Positions 53,074-61,206 are shown, numbered from the stretch's first letter. The stretch is DNA of 64,000 bases from an uncultured eubacterium 1-6 (GCA_903789595.1 CAIFEZ010000004.1:120574-184573), one strand, 5' to 3'. The notes: generated by a model not told the origin, from the letters alone. Made by a program: numbers and translations.

Positions 53074-54012
53074 TTGGGCAAAAAGGGACGTGTGATATTA
53101 TTTGTAATCAGCCTTCTGCTTACCATCGGCGTAGCCGGCTACATCGGATTCCGGATCGTCAGGATTCAGCAGGAGACAACCGCATATCGTGCATCGCAGG
53201 CGGACACCTCGGCAGAGGCCGTGAAATCGGATTCCTCCGTGGCCCCGACTGAAGCGGTCACAGAATCCTCCGTATCCTCCTCCAGCACCGGAGCGAGCGT
53301 CATCGCGAAGGCAACCGCAACACCGACACCGACACCCGCGGCAAAGACCATGATCAGTATCCGCGGAGACATTCTCGATGAGGACGATTCTACAGATACC
53401 AGCTACCCGGATTATCTGGCACAGCTGCTCGAGAAGAACGGCTACACGAATTATACCGTAGAGAACAATACCTGGGACAACTCCGGAACGCTTTCACAGA
53501 TGGCTCTTGCCGGTGTGAGCGACAACGACATCAATACCTACATCACCGCGCATCAGAACAATGCGAACGGCGCTGAACTGAACGCGACCGAGTACATCGT
53601 CCGGGATGACCTCAGCCAGTACAAGAAGGACCGCGACGACCTGAACGCAATCCCGGTGATCTGCATGGGCTATTACGGCGGCTGGAACAATGATCCGAAT
53701 GAGCTTGCCGAGCAGATTCAGAAGATTCTCGATACGTACACACAGAAAGACAACTACGTCGTCGTCGGCATGTACCCGTACAGCGAGGTTGATACCGCCT
53801 CCTACGATCAGGCGATGACAGACGCTTTCGGCGATCACTATCTGGCGCTTACTTCCGATATCCTCGATCAGCCCGCCTTTGACGACGCCGGCCATCAGGA
53901 AATCGCACAGGCGATTTACGACAAGCTGAACAGTCTCGGCTATCTGAAGACACAGTCCTCCGCAGAAAGCACCGGCAGCAACGAGGTCACTTCTTCCTCC
54001 GCAGCACAGTGA
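53074..54012 (+). CDS. Membrane-anchored SGNH-hydrolase-like protein lacking the catalytic serine
   Basis: About 312 residues: an N-terminal TM helix (5-28), a Ser/Thr/Pro linker (40-90) and an extracellular domain of SGNH shape. The block I motif reads IRGDILDEDD where GDS is expected, so the nucleophile is Ile. NVQ-like block II is replaced by GYYGGWNNDP, and the C-terminal FDDAGHQEIAQAIYDKL resembles block V (DxxH). It may bind rather than cleave a wall or glycan ligand. TTG 53074, 10 nt after GGGAG, is my start; GTG 53065 is the alternative. Confidence 0.6.
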   Translation: MGKKGRVILFVISLLLTIGVAGYIGFRIVRIQQETTAYRASQADTSAEAVKSDSSVAPTEAVTESSVSSSSTGASVIAKATATPTPTPAAKTMISIRGDILDEDDSTDTSYPDYLAQLLEKNGYTNYTVENNTWDNSGTLSQMALAGVSDNDINTYITAHQNNANGAELNATEYIVRDDLSQYKKDRDDLNAIPVICMGYYGGWNNDPNELAEQIQKILDTYTQKDNYVVVGMYPYSEVDTASYDQAMTDAFGDHYLALTSDILDQPAFDDAGHQEIAQAIYDKLNSLGYLKTQSSAESTGSNEVTSSSAAQ

Positions 54013-54119
54013 TGACAGGCCTTCACATATCCGAAAGACAGTGCTTTCAAAGCCTTGCCTGATCAGGTATGCATGAACAATAACAGTCTCAAAATTTTTG
54101 CAGATAATACAATTACGGG

Positions 54120-54148
54120 TTGACACAGCCTCTCGATCATGGTATGGT
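54120..54148 (+). promoter_or_regulatory. Promoter of infC-rpmI-rplT
   Basis: TTGACA (54120-54125) and TATGGT (54143-54148), spacer 17 bp, with a leader of about 190 nt. Confidence 0.7.
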
Positions 54149-54183
54149 AGTGGAGTTGAAAAGAAAGAAGAGCTTCCACTCTC

Positions 54184-54210
54184 ACCTGATCACGGAGGCG
54201 TGTCTCAGGT
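54184..54210 (+). promoter_or_regulatory. Leader hairpin upstream of infC
   Basis: ACCTGA (54184-54189) pairs with TCAGGT (54205-54210), with an inner CACG-gagg-CGTG. Leaders of this operon in Firmicutes control it by attenuation; this stem is a candidate antiterminator part. Confidence 0.5.
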
Positions 54211-54268
54211 TAATATCGTAGGAGAAGGCAGGATTCTGAACAGTTTCATGTTTTTTCTCAGCGTATTG

Positions 54269-54299
54269 AGTGGATAGCCGTCTGGTTATTCACTTTTTT
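54269..54299 (+). terminator. Attenuator-like terminator in the infC leader
   Basis: AGTGGATA (54269-54276) pairs with TATTCACT (54287-54294), with one G-T pair, and is followed by a run of T to 54299. It lies between the promoter and infC, as expected for an attenuator. Confidence 0.65.
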
Positions 54300-54345
54300 C
54301 TTTTCCGGAGTTAGACGGTAGGACCTCATGAAGGAGGGTAAGGAA

Positions 54346-54858
54346 ATTAATAACGAAGCGATGATCAACGAGCAGATCCGCGACCGCGAGGTTCGTCTGA
54401 TCGGTGTAAACGGGGAGCAGTTAGGCATCATGTCCTCTAGAGAAGCTTTTCAGAAGGCTCAGGACGCAGGACTGGATCTGGTAAAGGTAGCCCCAATGGC
54501 AAAGCCGCCGGTATGTAAGATTGTGGATTACGGCAAATACCGTTATGAGCAGGCACGCCGCGAGAAGGAAGCCCGCAAAAAACAGCATATTGTAGATATC
54601 AAGGAGATTCGCATGTCCCCGAATATCGATGCAAACGATCTGAACACCAAGGTTGGTGCAGCCCGCAAGTTCCTTACAAAAGGCGACAAGGTAAAAGTCA
54701 CAATCCGTTTCAGAGGCCGTGAGATGGCTCACATGAACGCCAGCAGACCTGTGCTGGACAATTTTGCAAAGCAGGTGGAAGACATAGCCGTTCTGGAGAA
54801 GCCGGCCAAGATCGAGGGCCGCAACATGAGCATCGTACTGGGACAGAAAAAGAGATAA
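54346..54858 (+). CDS. infC: Translation initiation factor IF-3, AUU start
   Basis: 170 residues (INNEAMINEQIRDREVRLIG ... KIEGRNMSIVLGQKK), a standard IF-3 with N- and C-terminal domains joined by a basic linker. The AUU at 54346 lies 8 nt after AAGGAGG (54331-54337), while the in-frame ATG at 54328 is upstream of that ribosome site and cannot use it. IF-3 discriminates against AUU starts and so represses its own translation, as known for infC in E. coli. rpmI and rplT follow. Confidence 0.93.
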   Translation: MNNEAMINEQIRDREVRLIGVNGEQLGIMSSREAFQKAQDAGLDLVKVAPMAKPPVCKIVDYGKYRYEQARREKEARKKQHIVDIKEIRMSPNIDANDLNTKVGAARKFLTKGDKVKVTIRFRGREMAHMNASRPVLDNFAKQVEDIAVLEKPAKIEGRNMSIVLGQKKR

Positions 54859-54879
54859 CACACAAGGAGGATATTAGAA

Positions 54880-55077
54880 ATGCCAAAGATGAAAACCCGC
54901 CGTGCAGCGGCAAAACGTTTTGAAGTTACAGGAACCGGAAAGATTGTAAGACATAAGGCTTACAAGAGCCATATCCTGACCAAGAAAACCACAAAGAGAA
55001 AGAGAAATCTGAGAAAAGCAGCCGTTCTGGATGCTACAAACGTTCGTCAGATGAAGAGATGCCTGCCTTACATGTAA
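54880..55077 (+). CDS. rpmI: 50S ribosomal protein L35
   Basis: 65 residues, [20 protein letters not shown] onward, very basic, typical L35. AAGGAGG precedes the ATG, 21 bp after infC. A 190-bp gap follows before rplT. Confidence 0.97.
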   Translation: MPKMKTRRAAAKRFEVTGTGKIVRHKAYKSHILTKKTTKRKRNLRKAAVLDATNVRQMKRCLPYM

Positions 55078-55158
55078 TGATGTCATTCCTGTAATTGCAG
55101 CCGCGAAAGAACCGATAATCGCGGAAGAGACTGCAGTTGCGAAAGATGTTGTCTCAAA

Positions 55159-55190
55159 AGGGCAGAAGAGTGGCAGATATATTGCTCTGC
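55159..55190 (+). promoter_or_regulatory. Hairpin in the rpmI-rplT gap
   Basis: GGCAGA near 55161 pairs with TCTGCC near 55185; a second stem upstream uses CCGCGA and TCGCGG. The gap is long for this operon and may hold an L20-binding site. Confidence 0.4.
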
Positions 55191-55267
55191 CGTTACAGAA
55201 CAGATTTCATCGAACCTGTTTTATTCTGATTTATTATGGTTCATTTGGTTAAGGAGGATAATCGAAA

Positions 55268-55621
55268 ATGGCTAGAATTAAAGGCGGTTTAAACGCTAAG
55301 AAAAAACATAACAGAGTATTAAAGCTGGCTAAGGGCTACAGAGGAGCCAGAAGCAAGCAGTATCGTGTCGCAAAGCAGTCCGTTATGCGCGCGCTTACCT
55401 CTTCTTACGCAGGACGCAAGGAGAGAAAGCGTCAGTTCCGTCAGCTGTGGATTGCACGTATCAACGCCGCGGCAAGACTGAACGGACTTTCTTACAGCAA
55501 GTTCATGTACGGCCTGAAGAAGTCCGGAGTAGATCTGAACCGCAAGGTACTGGCTGATATGGCTGTTACCGATAAGGAAGGATTCGCTAAGCTCGCTGAG
55601 CTGGCAAAGAGCGCGCAGTAA
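55268..55621 (+). CDS. rplT: 50S ribosomal protein L20
   Basis: 117 residues, [20 protein letters not shown] onward, standard L20 with a long basic N-terminal helix. L20 represses its own operon in bacteria by binding mRNA structures that mimic 23S rRNA. AAGGAGG precedes ATG 55268. A strong bidirectional terminator follows. Confidence 0.97.
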   Translation: MARIKGGLNAKKKHNRVLKLAKGYRGARSKQYRVAKQSVMRALTSSYAGRKERKRQFRQLWIARINAAARLNGLSYSKFMYGLKKSGVDLNRKVLADMAVTDKEGFAKLAELAKSAQ

Positions 55622-55640
55622 ACGCTCATACGATAACCTG

Positions 55641-55678
55641 AAAAAAAACCCGGCTGATTTCTCAGCCGGGTTTTTTTT
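55641..55678. terminator. Bidirectional terminator between rplT and aroC
   Basis: Eight A, CCCGGCTGA, a short loop, TCAGCCGGG and eight T: a T-run follows the stem on both strands, serving both convergent genes. Confidence 0.95.
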
Positions 55679-55700
55679 CGGGTTAACGGGCAGATATCTG

Positions 55701-55742
55701 TATTTCTCTCTATATTTCTCTCTATATTTCTCTCTGTATTTC
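55701..55742. repeat. 12-bp tandem repeat next to the aroC stop
   Basis: TATTTCTCTCTA or TATTTCTCTCTG repeats from 55701, 55713 and 55725, with a partial fourth copy that reaches the aroC stop codon. Confidence 0.75.
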
Positions 55743-56845
55743 TATTTCTCCGGTTTCCAGACCCGGCGGACATTTTCCATCCGGCTGCTCATTCCAACCA
55801 GAAGCTTATCCGCAATCGTAATGGCCGTCATCGCTTCGACAACGACGACTGCTCTCGGGGCCACGATCGGGTCGTGCCTTCCGTGAATCTCTATCTCAAC
55901 CTTTTCTCCGTTTCGATTGACCGTCTGCTGCGGCCTCGCAATAGAAGGAGTGGGCTTGCTCGCACAGCGAATCACGATATCGGATCCGTCGCTGATGCCT
56001 CCCAGTATCCCGCCCGCATGATTGGTCATTTTCGTGATCCTGCCGTTCGCATCAACGGTGAAGTCATCATTGTTCTCCGAACCGGTTGTTTCCACGACGC
56101 CGAAGCCGTCGCCGATTTCCACGCCCTTTATCGTGCCGATCGACATGAGAGCCTTTGCGAGATCCGCATCCAGCTTGTCAAAGACCGGCTCTCCGACTCC
56201 CGCCGGCATGCCCTTTACAATGCATTCAATCATCGCGCCGGAGGAATTCTTCTCCGCCATGCACTTCTCCAGATACGCCGATGCCTTTTCCGCGGCGGAC
56301 GCGTCCGGCATATAGAGCTTGTTGTTCAGGATTTCATTCTCGTCAAAACTGCGGATCGAAACCGGCCCGATCTGTCTGACATAGGCTGTAACCGTGATGC
56401 CGAGCTGGCCGAGCAGAAGAGAAGCAATCGCTCCCGCCGCGACCCTTCCGATGGTCTCACGGCCCGACGAGCGCCCGCCGCCCCTGTAGTCCCGGATGCC
56501 GTACTTGCTGTCAAACCCGTAATCCGCGTGTCCCGGCCGGTATTTGTCCATGATGCTGCTGTAATCCGCCGAATGCTGGTCTGCATTATGCACCATCATC
56601 GAAATCGGCGTCCCTGTGGTCACTCCCTCGAAGGTTCCGGATAAAATCTCGATTCTGTCGGATTCTGCCCGCTTCGTTGTGTAGCGGCTCTGGCCGGGCT
56701 TCCGCCTGTCCATGAAGGGCTGTATATCCTGCTCTGTCAGCGGAAGGCCCGCAGGACATCCGTCCACGACAGCGCCGACTCCCTTGCCATGCGATTCTCC
56801 CCAGGTAGTGACGCGAAAGATTGTTCCAAAAGTTGATCCCGCCAT
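55742..56845 (-). CDS. aroC: Chorismate synthase
   Basis: A 367-residue enzyme with TWGESHGKGVGAVVDGCPAG, GRSSGRETIGRVAAGA and KPTPSIARPQQTV, all family signatures. It converts EPSP to chorismate using reduced FMN, the last step of the shikimate pathway. I use ATG 56845 (MAGSTFGTIFRVT) behind AGGAGAA; upstream in-frame codons extend through the leader hairpin and are unlikely to be translated. No other aro genes are nearby. Confidence 0.95.
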   Translation of the reverse strand: MAGSTFGTIFRVTTWGESHGKGVGAVVDGCPAGLPLTEQDIQPFMDRRKPGQSRYTTKRAESDRIEILSGTFEGVTTGTPISMMVHNADQHSADYSSIMDKYRPGHADYGFDSKYGIRDYRGGGRSSGRETIGRVAAGAIASLLLGQLGITVTAYVRQIGPVSIRSFDENEILNNKLYMPDASAAEKASAYLEKCMAEKNSSGAMIECIVKGMPAGVGEPVFDKLDADLAKALMSIGTIKGVEIGDGFGVVETTGSENNDDFTVDANGRITKMTNHAGGILGGISDGSDIVIRCASKPTPSIARPQQTVNRNGEKVEIEIHGRHDPIVAPRAVVVVEAMTAITIADKLLVGMSSRMENVRRVWKPEK

Positions 56846-56872
56846 GTTTTTTCTCCTGATCGGTAAAAATAT

Positions 56873-56906
56873 GAGGCGGATGGCTGCGATACAGTCCATC
56901 CGCCTC
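56873..56906 (-). terminator. Hairpin between gldA and aroC
   Basis: GAGGCGGATGG (56873-56883) and CCATCCGCCTC (56896-56906) are perfect complements. On the minus strand the stem is followed by ATATTTTT. It ends gldA transcripts and, lying downstream of the candidate aroC promoter, may also attenuate aroC. Confidence 0.7.
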
Positions 56907-56917
56907 CGTTATCACTC

Positions 56918-56946
56918 ACTTTAACACAGGAAAAATTTCGTTGCAA
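56918..56946 (-). promoter_or_regulatory. Candidate aroC promoter
   Basis: On the minus strand TTGCAA (56941-56946) and TAAAGT (56918-56923), spacer 17 bp, just before the hairpin. Confidence 0.45.
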
Positions 56947-57023
56947 TCCTTTCAGCGTTTCGAATGCAAGCTGTGTTACTGTACACGCTTCCCTGCCTTC
57001 AAAAACACCGTAAACAGTATCTG

Positions 57024-58109
57024 TTACAGCTCTTTTCCCAGTGCGTCCGCAGCCAGAATTGCATCATAAAGCTGATCTGCCGTGACATCCGCGACCATAT
57101 TGTGAATAGATTCTCCTTCTACGCACGCCAGCTCTGCGATCTTTCTGACCTGCTCGTGAGTCGTGACGCCGAGTTCCTCAAGCGTGACAGGAAGCCCTGT
57201 CTCGCGGCAGAAGCTCTGTACTTCCAGAAACTCTTCCCGGGGCGCGCCCTCGAGCTGCAGCTGAACCAGTGTTCCGAATGCCACACAGAAGCCGTGCTGC
57301 GCCGGATGGTTCTCAAGACCGGTATAGCCGTTATAGAAGGAATGCGCAGCTGCCAAACCGGCGTTGTCCGCGCCGACTCCGGAGAGATAGGTGTTCGCCT
57401 CGATGATGGCATCCAGAGCAGGCGTTACCACATGGTTCTCGCAGGAGCGGATCGCCGCAGCGCTGTAGTCCCGCAGCGTCTTGTAGCACAGCTCGCAAAG
57501 TGCCATTGCAGAACGGGTAATTCCGCCGTTTTCGAGACTCGGTGCGTCGGTCCGGACGCAGGCTCTTCCCTCGAAGTAGGTGCCGAGCGCGTCACCGATG
57601 CCCGCGATCAGGAAACGGGTCGGAGCGGCGGCGATCACCGCGCTGTCTACGATTACCGCATCCGGATTCTTCGGGTAAAACAGGTAGCTGTTGAAAGAAT
57701 GATCGTCGTTGTATATTACAGAAAGTCCTGTACACGGAGCATCCGTTGCGCAAACGGTGGGGCAGGACACATCATGAATTTTCTCATAATATGCAGTCGC
57801 CTTCGCCGTATCAATTGCGGAGCCTCCGCCTACGCCTACCACGGTCTCGATGCCCTCTTCGCGGACGATCCTGCGCATCTTTTCGATCTCCCCGATACTG
57901 GAGATTCCGCCGAATACTTCATAATGGCGGACGTCGTTGGTTCCCTCAAAGCTCTTCTCGATTTTATCATGACAATTCTTATATCCGCTGTGAGAACAGA
58001 TAAACAGCCATTTGGTTCCGAGATCGTTCAGCTGCTCGTGAAAATGAAGCAGAGAATCCTTACCTTGAACATACTTAAGCGGTGCCCTCATTAAACGTAA
58101 TCTTGCCAT
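57024..58109 (-). CDS. gldA: Glycerol dehydrogenase family protein
   Basis: A 361-residue iron/zinc-type alcohol dehydrogenase. The NAD site has GVGGGSAIDTAKATA (about 92-106). Metal ligands are the Asp in GIGDALGTYFEG, the His in AAAHSFYNG and the His in ENHPAQHGF. It oxidises glycerol to dihydroxyacetone with NAD; related enzymes reduce other short keto compounds, so the substrate is likely rather than proven. AAGGAGG precedes ATG 58109. It has its own promoter and terminator. Confidence 0.9.
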   Translation of the reverse strand: MARLRLMRAPLKYVQGKDSLLHFHEQLNDLGTKWLFICSHSGYKNCHDKIEKSFEGTNDVRHYEVFGGISSIGEIEKMRRIVREEGIETVVGVGGGSAIDTAKATAYYEKIHDVSCPTVCATDAPCTGLSVIYNDDHSFNSYLFYPKNPDAVIVDSAVIAAAPTRFLIAGIGDALGTYFEGRACVRTDAPSLENGGITRSAMALCELCYKTLRDYSAAAIRSCENHVVTPALDAIIEANTYLSGVGADNAGLAAAHSFYNGYTGLENHPAQHGFCVAFGTLVQLQLEGAPREEFLEVQSFCRETGLPVTLEELGVTTHEQVRKIAELACVEGESIHNMVADVTADQLYDAILAADALGKEL

Positions 58110-58229
58110 ATTATCCTCCTTATGGACCGTTCTGTCCTGTCATCCGGGGCAGTCCGGATATTTCTGCCGCAACCCTGGCTCCCGGACAGCCGGAAGGGCT
58201 GTCATCGTCTGCCCTGGTTACGTTTCAAC

Positions 58230-58258
58230 ATTATGGCTGCTTGTGAAATAATTATCAA
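58230..58258 (-). promoter_or_regulatory. gldA promoter
   Basis: On the minus strand TTGATA (58253-58258) and CATAAT (58230-58235), spacer 17 bp, about 120 bp before gldA. Confidence 0.5.
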
Positions 58259-58354
58259 CTAAATATCATAGAAAGATGCGTCAAATATTGCAGACTTTCA
58301 ACGCCGTCTTCTCCTGATTGCGATTCACTGCAAGCATTCATACGCCTCAGTTTC

Positions 58355-58437
58355 CTCACATGTCACGCGTGCACACTTCTCACATTTCACACGCTGCCGC
58401 CTCCTCATACGTGTCACACGATGCTGCCTGACTCCTC
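58355..58437. repeat. Degenerate tandem repeat upstream of the rhomboid-like gene
   Basis: Three units beginning CTCACATGTCACGCG (58355), CTCACATTTCACACG (58379) and CTCATACGTGTCACACG (58404), 24-26 bp apart. The 488-bp gap between gldA and the next gene otherwise holds two promoters and a lone R1 end. Confidence 0.4.
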
Positions 58438-58441
58438 ATCG

Positions 58442-58471
58442 TTGACAAATCATTCAGCAGGCCATTATAAT
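58442..58471 (+). promoter_or_regulatory. Promoter of the rhomboid-like gene
   Basis: TTGACA (58442-58447) and TATAAT (58466-58471), spacer 18 bp. The lone R1 end lies directly downstream, in the leader. Confidence 0.7.
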
Positions 58472-58488
58472 TGTAGAAATCAACGCGC

Positions 58489-58530
58489 AGCTTATACAGT
58501 TTGTGGCACAATGTATCGTATGGCCGTTTA
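58489..58530. repeat. Lone R1 right end with conserved flank (R1d)
   Basis: AGCTTATACAGT (58489-58500) is identical to the right terminus of R1a. Bases 58491-58530 match 12621-12660, which follow R1b upstream of ptsH, at 32 of 40 positions. Confidence 0.6.
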
Positions 58531-58597
58531 CTGTATACAGCCGGCCCTCCTTTTTCTCTTTTCAAAAGTCTTTTTGTGTGAAAGGAAGTACACATAT

Positions 58598-59566
58598 ATG
58601 GATTTTTTACACAAGCTGGAACGTAAGATAGGGAAGTACGCAGTCCGGCATCTGACCGTATACATCATCATGACTTACGTCGCCGGTTATATTCTGTATT
58701 TTATGGCCATGATGAATCCGGAATACGGTACGGTTTTTAACTACCTGACTCTATCACCATCCCTCATCCTGAAGGGACAGATCTGGCGTCTGGTTTCCTG
58801 GTGGCTGATACCGCCGTCTTCCCTCAATATCTGGACCATCATCATGCTGATCTGCTATTATCAGCTCGGAACTCTCCTGGAGAGGACCTGGGGTGATTTC
58901 TTCTATGATGTCTACATTTTCTTCGGACTGATCATGACCATTATCGGCGCATTCATCCTGTACGCATTCACCGGTGTGGATTATGGAGGGATGTTTTCCA
59001 CCTACTATGTCAGCCTCTCCATCTTCCTGGGATTTGCCCTGACATTCCCGGACCAGCAGATGCTGTTCATGTTTATCATCCCGATCCGGATCAAATATCT
59101 GGCAATCGTGGATGTAATTTACCTGATCTATGACGTCGTGAGCTCGCCGGCTTCCATGCGTCTCCCAAGGATCATCATGATTGTATGCTCGCTCGCGAGC
59201 ACGATCATATTCTTCTTCCTCACGCACGGAATGCATGGAATGAGCAGAAGCCAGCGGCAGACGCAGAGAAATTTCCGCCGCTACATGAACGGTTACAATA
59301 CGGGCCGGAACGGCTCTCCCTACAACGGCGGACAGAACAATGCTTCCAACGGAAGCGCCGGAAACAGCGGACAGAAGATTGACCGCAGCACCTTCGGCGC
59401 CGGCCCCGGTTCTCCGAACGGAGGGCGGCGGCCTGTACACCGCTGCGCCGTGTGCGGGAGAACGGAACTTGACGACCCGAATCTGGAATTCCGGTTCTGC
59501 TCGAAGTGCAACGGCAACTACGAATATTGTCAGGATCACCTTTATAACCACAAGCATATTCAGTGA
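58598..59566 (+). CDS. Rhomboid-like membrane protein with C-terminal zinc ribbon
   Basis: A 322-residue protein with about six TM helices between residues 18 and 215. LKGQIWRLVSWWLIPP matches the rhomboid/derlin entry to the membrane core. The GxSG active-site motif is missing (FSTYYVSLSIFLG at that place), so it is probably not a protease. After a Gly/Asn/Ser linker (225-280) comes a zinc-ribbon-like tail: CAVCG ... CSKC ... YCQDHLYNHKH. The ATG at 58598 follows AAAGGAAG. It may act in membrane-protein quality control, by analogy with derlins. Confidence 0.65.
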   Translation: MDFLHKLERKIGKYAVRHLTVYIIMTYVAGYILYFMAMMNPEYGTVFNYLTLSPSLILKGQIWRLVSWWLIPPSSLNIWTIIMLICYYQLGTLLERTWGDFFYDVYIFFGLIMTIIGAFILYAFTGVDYGGMFSTYYVSLSIFLGFALTFPDQQMLFMFIIPIRIKYLAIVDVIYLIYDVVSSPASMRLPRIIMIVCSLASTIIFFFLTHGMHGMSRSQRQTQRNFRRYMNGYNTGRNGSPYNGGQNNASNGSAGNSGQKIDRSTFGAGPGSPNGGRRPVHRCAVCGRTELDDPNLEFRFCSKCNGNYEYCQDHLYNHKHIQ

Positions 59567-59620
59567 AGGTTACTGATCACGGTATACAGTATATTTTAGT
59601 CTTGTAAAGCCACAAAGTGT

Positions 59621-59649
59621 TTTACATTTTTATCAGAGTATGTTTTAAT
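59621..59649 (+). promoter_or_regulatory. lysA promoter
   Basis: TTTACA (59621-59626) and TTTAAT (59644-59649), spacer 17 bp, with a leader of about 90 nt, too short for a lysine riboswitch. Confidence 0.5.
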
Positions 59650-59744
59650 GGTACAGGAAATTCGGGGTTCCGCAGACGGGGCGCCGGATACAGTATCATT
59701 TCACCTCCGATCTTTCCGCCGGAGTCATCATAAGGAGATCTGCA

Positions 59745-61022
59745 ATGAAAAAAACACCTTTTGTCACAAAGGAAAAACTCGAAGAGATCATACGCGATGT
59801 ACCGACTCCTTTTCATATTTACGACGAAAAAGGAATCCGTGAGAATGCGCAGGCCGTAAAGGAGGCCTTTGCCTGGAATCCCGGCTTCCGTGAATATTTT
59901 GCCGTAAAAGCAACCCCCACACCCGCACTTATCAAGATCCTGAAGGAATATGACTGCGGCTGCGACTGCTCCTCCATGACTGAGCTGATGCTTTCTGAGG
60001 CCATGGGCTTTGACGGAGACCATATCATGTTCTCCTCTAACGATACGCCGCTTCCGGAATACAGGAAGGCAAATGACATCCATGCCATCATCAACCTGGA
60101 TGACTTCACCGGCATCGAAGACATTGAGGAAGCATTGGGATATGTTCCGAAACGAATCTGCTGCCGCTATAACCCCGGCGGGCTGTTCGAGCTTTCCAAC
60201 GGAATCATGGACAACCCCGGAGACTCCAAGTACGGCATGACGACCGACCAGCTGTTTCAGGCCTTCCGCATACTGAAGGAGAAGGGCGTCGAGGAATTCG
60301 GCATCCATGCCTTTCTCGCCAGCAACACAGTCACGAACGAATACTATCCGAAGCTCGCCGAGGTGCTCTTCAAGCTTGCCGTAAAGCTTCAGAACGTCAC
60401 CGGCGCTCACATCGGATTCATCAATCTGTCCGGCGGTGTCGGTATTCCTTACAAGCCGTGGGAAGAGCCGAACGATATCCGCGTCATCGGCGAGGGTGTA
60501 CACAAGGTGTATGACAAGATCCTCGTTCCGGCAGGCATGGGAGATGTCAAGATCTTCACCGAGATGGGCCGTTTCATGATGGGCCCTTACGGTGCGCTTG
60601 TCACCCGTGCGATCCACGAGAAGCATATCTACAAGGAATATATCGGTGTGGACGCCTGTGCGGTCAATCTGATGCGCCCCGCCATGTACGGCGCATACCA
60701 TCACATCACCGTGATGGGCAAGGAGAACGCGGAATGCGATCACAAGTACGATGTTGTGGGCTCTCTCTGCGAGAACAACGACAAATTCGCCATCGACCGC
60801 ATGCTTCCGGAGATCAAGAAGGGTGACATCCTCTACATTCACGACACAGGAGCGCACGGCTTCTCCATGGGATACAACTACAACGGAAAGCTCTGGTCCG
60901 CCGAAATTCTCCTGAAGACGGACGGCAGCTACGAGGTAATCCGCCGTCCTGAAACTCCGAAGGATTATTTCGCGACTCTGGATTTCACTCCGGAATACAA
61001 GAAAATGTTCGGAAACGACTAA
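59745..61022 (+). CDS. lysA: Diaminopimelate decarboxylase
   Basis: A 425-residue fold-III PLP enzyme: PTPFHIYDEKGI, the PLP lysine in YFAVKATPTP, LSGGVGIPY for the phosphate site, GSLCENNDKFA with the catalytic Cys, and HDTGAHGFSMGYNYNG. It turns meso-diaminopimelate into lysine. The active-site set is LysA-like; carboxynorspermidine decarboxylase is less likely. AAGGAG precedes ATG 59745. Confidence 0.88.
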   Translation: MKKTPFVTKEKLEEIIRDVPTPFHIYDEKGIRENAQAVKEAFAWNPGFREYFAVKATPTPALIKILKEYDCGCDCSSMTELMLSEAMGFDGDHIMFSSNDTPLPEYRKANDIHAIINLDDFTGIEDIEEALGYVPKRICCRYNPGGLFELSNGIMDNPGDSKYGMTTDQLFQAFRILKEKGVEEFGIHAFLASNTVTNEYYPKLAEVLFKLAVKLQNVTGAHIGFINLSGGVGIPYKPWEEPNDIRVIGEGVHKVYDKILVPAGMGDVKIFTEMGRFMMGPYGALVTRAIHEKHIYKEYIGVDACAVNLMRPAMYGAYHHITVMGKENAECDHKYDVVGSLCENNDKFAIDRMLPEIKKGDILYIHDTGAHGFSMGYNYNGKLWSAEILLKTDGSYEVIRRPETPKDYFATLDFTPEYKKMFGND

Positions 61023-61127
61023 GCACGGTTCCCCACACGGATCTATGGTGCGGTCGCGCACAAGAACGAGAACGTGCCCATCTGCCACGGACCGGATTCG
61101 TGAATACCGCGTCACTACAGAATATGT

Positions 61128-61156
61128 TTGCATTGATTTTAAATACCCAATATGCT
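61128..61156 (+). promoter_or_regulatory. Promoter of tRNA-Leu(CAA)
   Basis: TTGCAT (61128-61133) and TATGCT (61151-61156), spacer 17 bp. Confidence 0.5.
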
Positions 61157-61163
61157 AAACTAA

Positions 61164-61197
61164 CAGAGTGTCTGAAAAAGGCACTCTGTTTTATTTT
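61164..61197 (+). terminator. Hairpin with T-run before tRNA-Leu
   Basis: CAGAGTG (61164-61170) pairs with CACTCTG (61182-61188), followed by TTTTATTTT. It can end lysA transcripts; if the promoter at 61128 is real, it is also the very 5' end of the tRNA precursor. Confidence 0.65.
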
Positions 61198-61206
61198 CTG
61201 ACAAGC

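Noticed and set aside
59569..59580. GTTACTGATCAC after the rhomboid-like gene, identical to the R2c left end
   Set aside because: Identity stops after 12 bp, so it may be chance or a remnant; not called a copy.
59650..59744. Lysine riboswitch in front of lysA
   Set aside because: The leader is about 90 nt, much shorter than the lysine riboswitch, and shows no matching core.
59622..61133. 503-codon minus-strand frame opposite lysA
   Set aside because: Antisense shadow of a clearly recognisable LysA; composition is unlike a protein gene.
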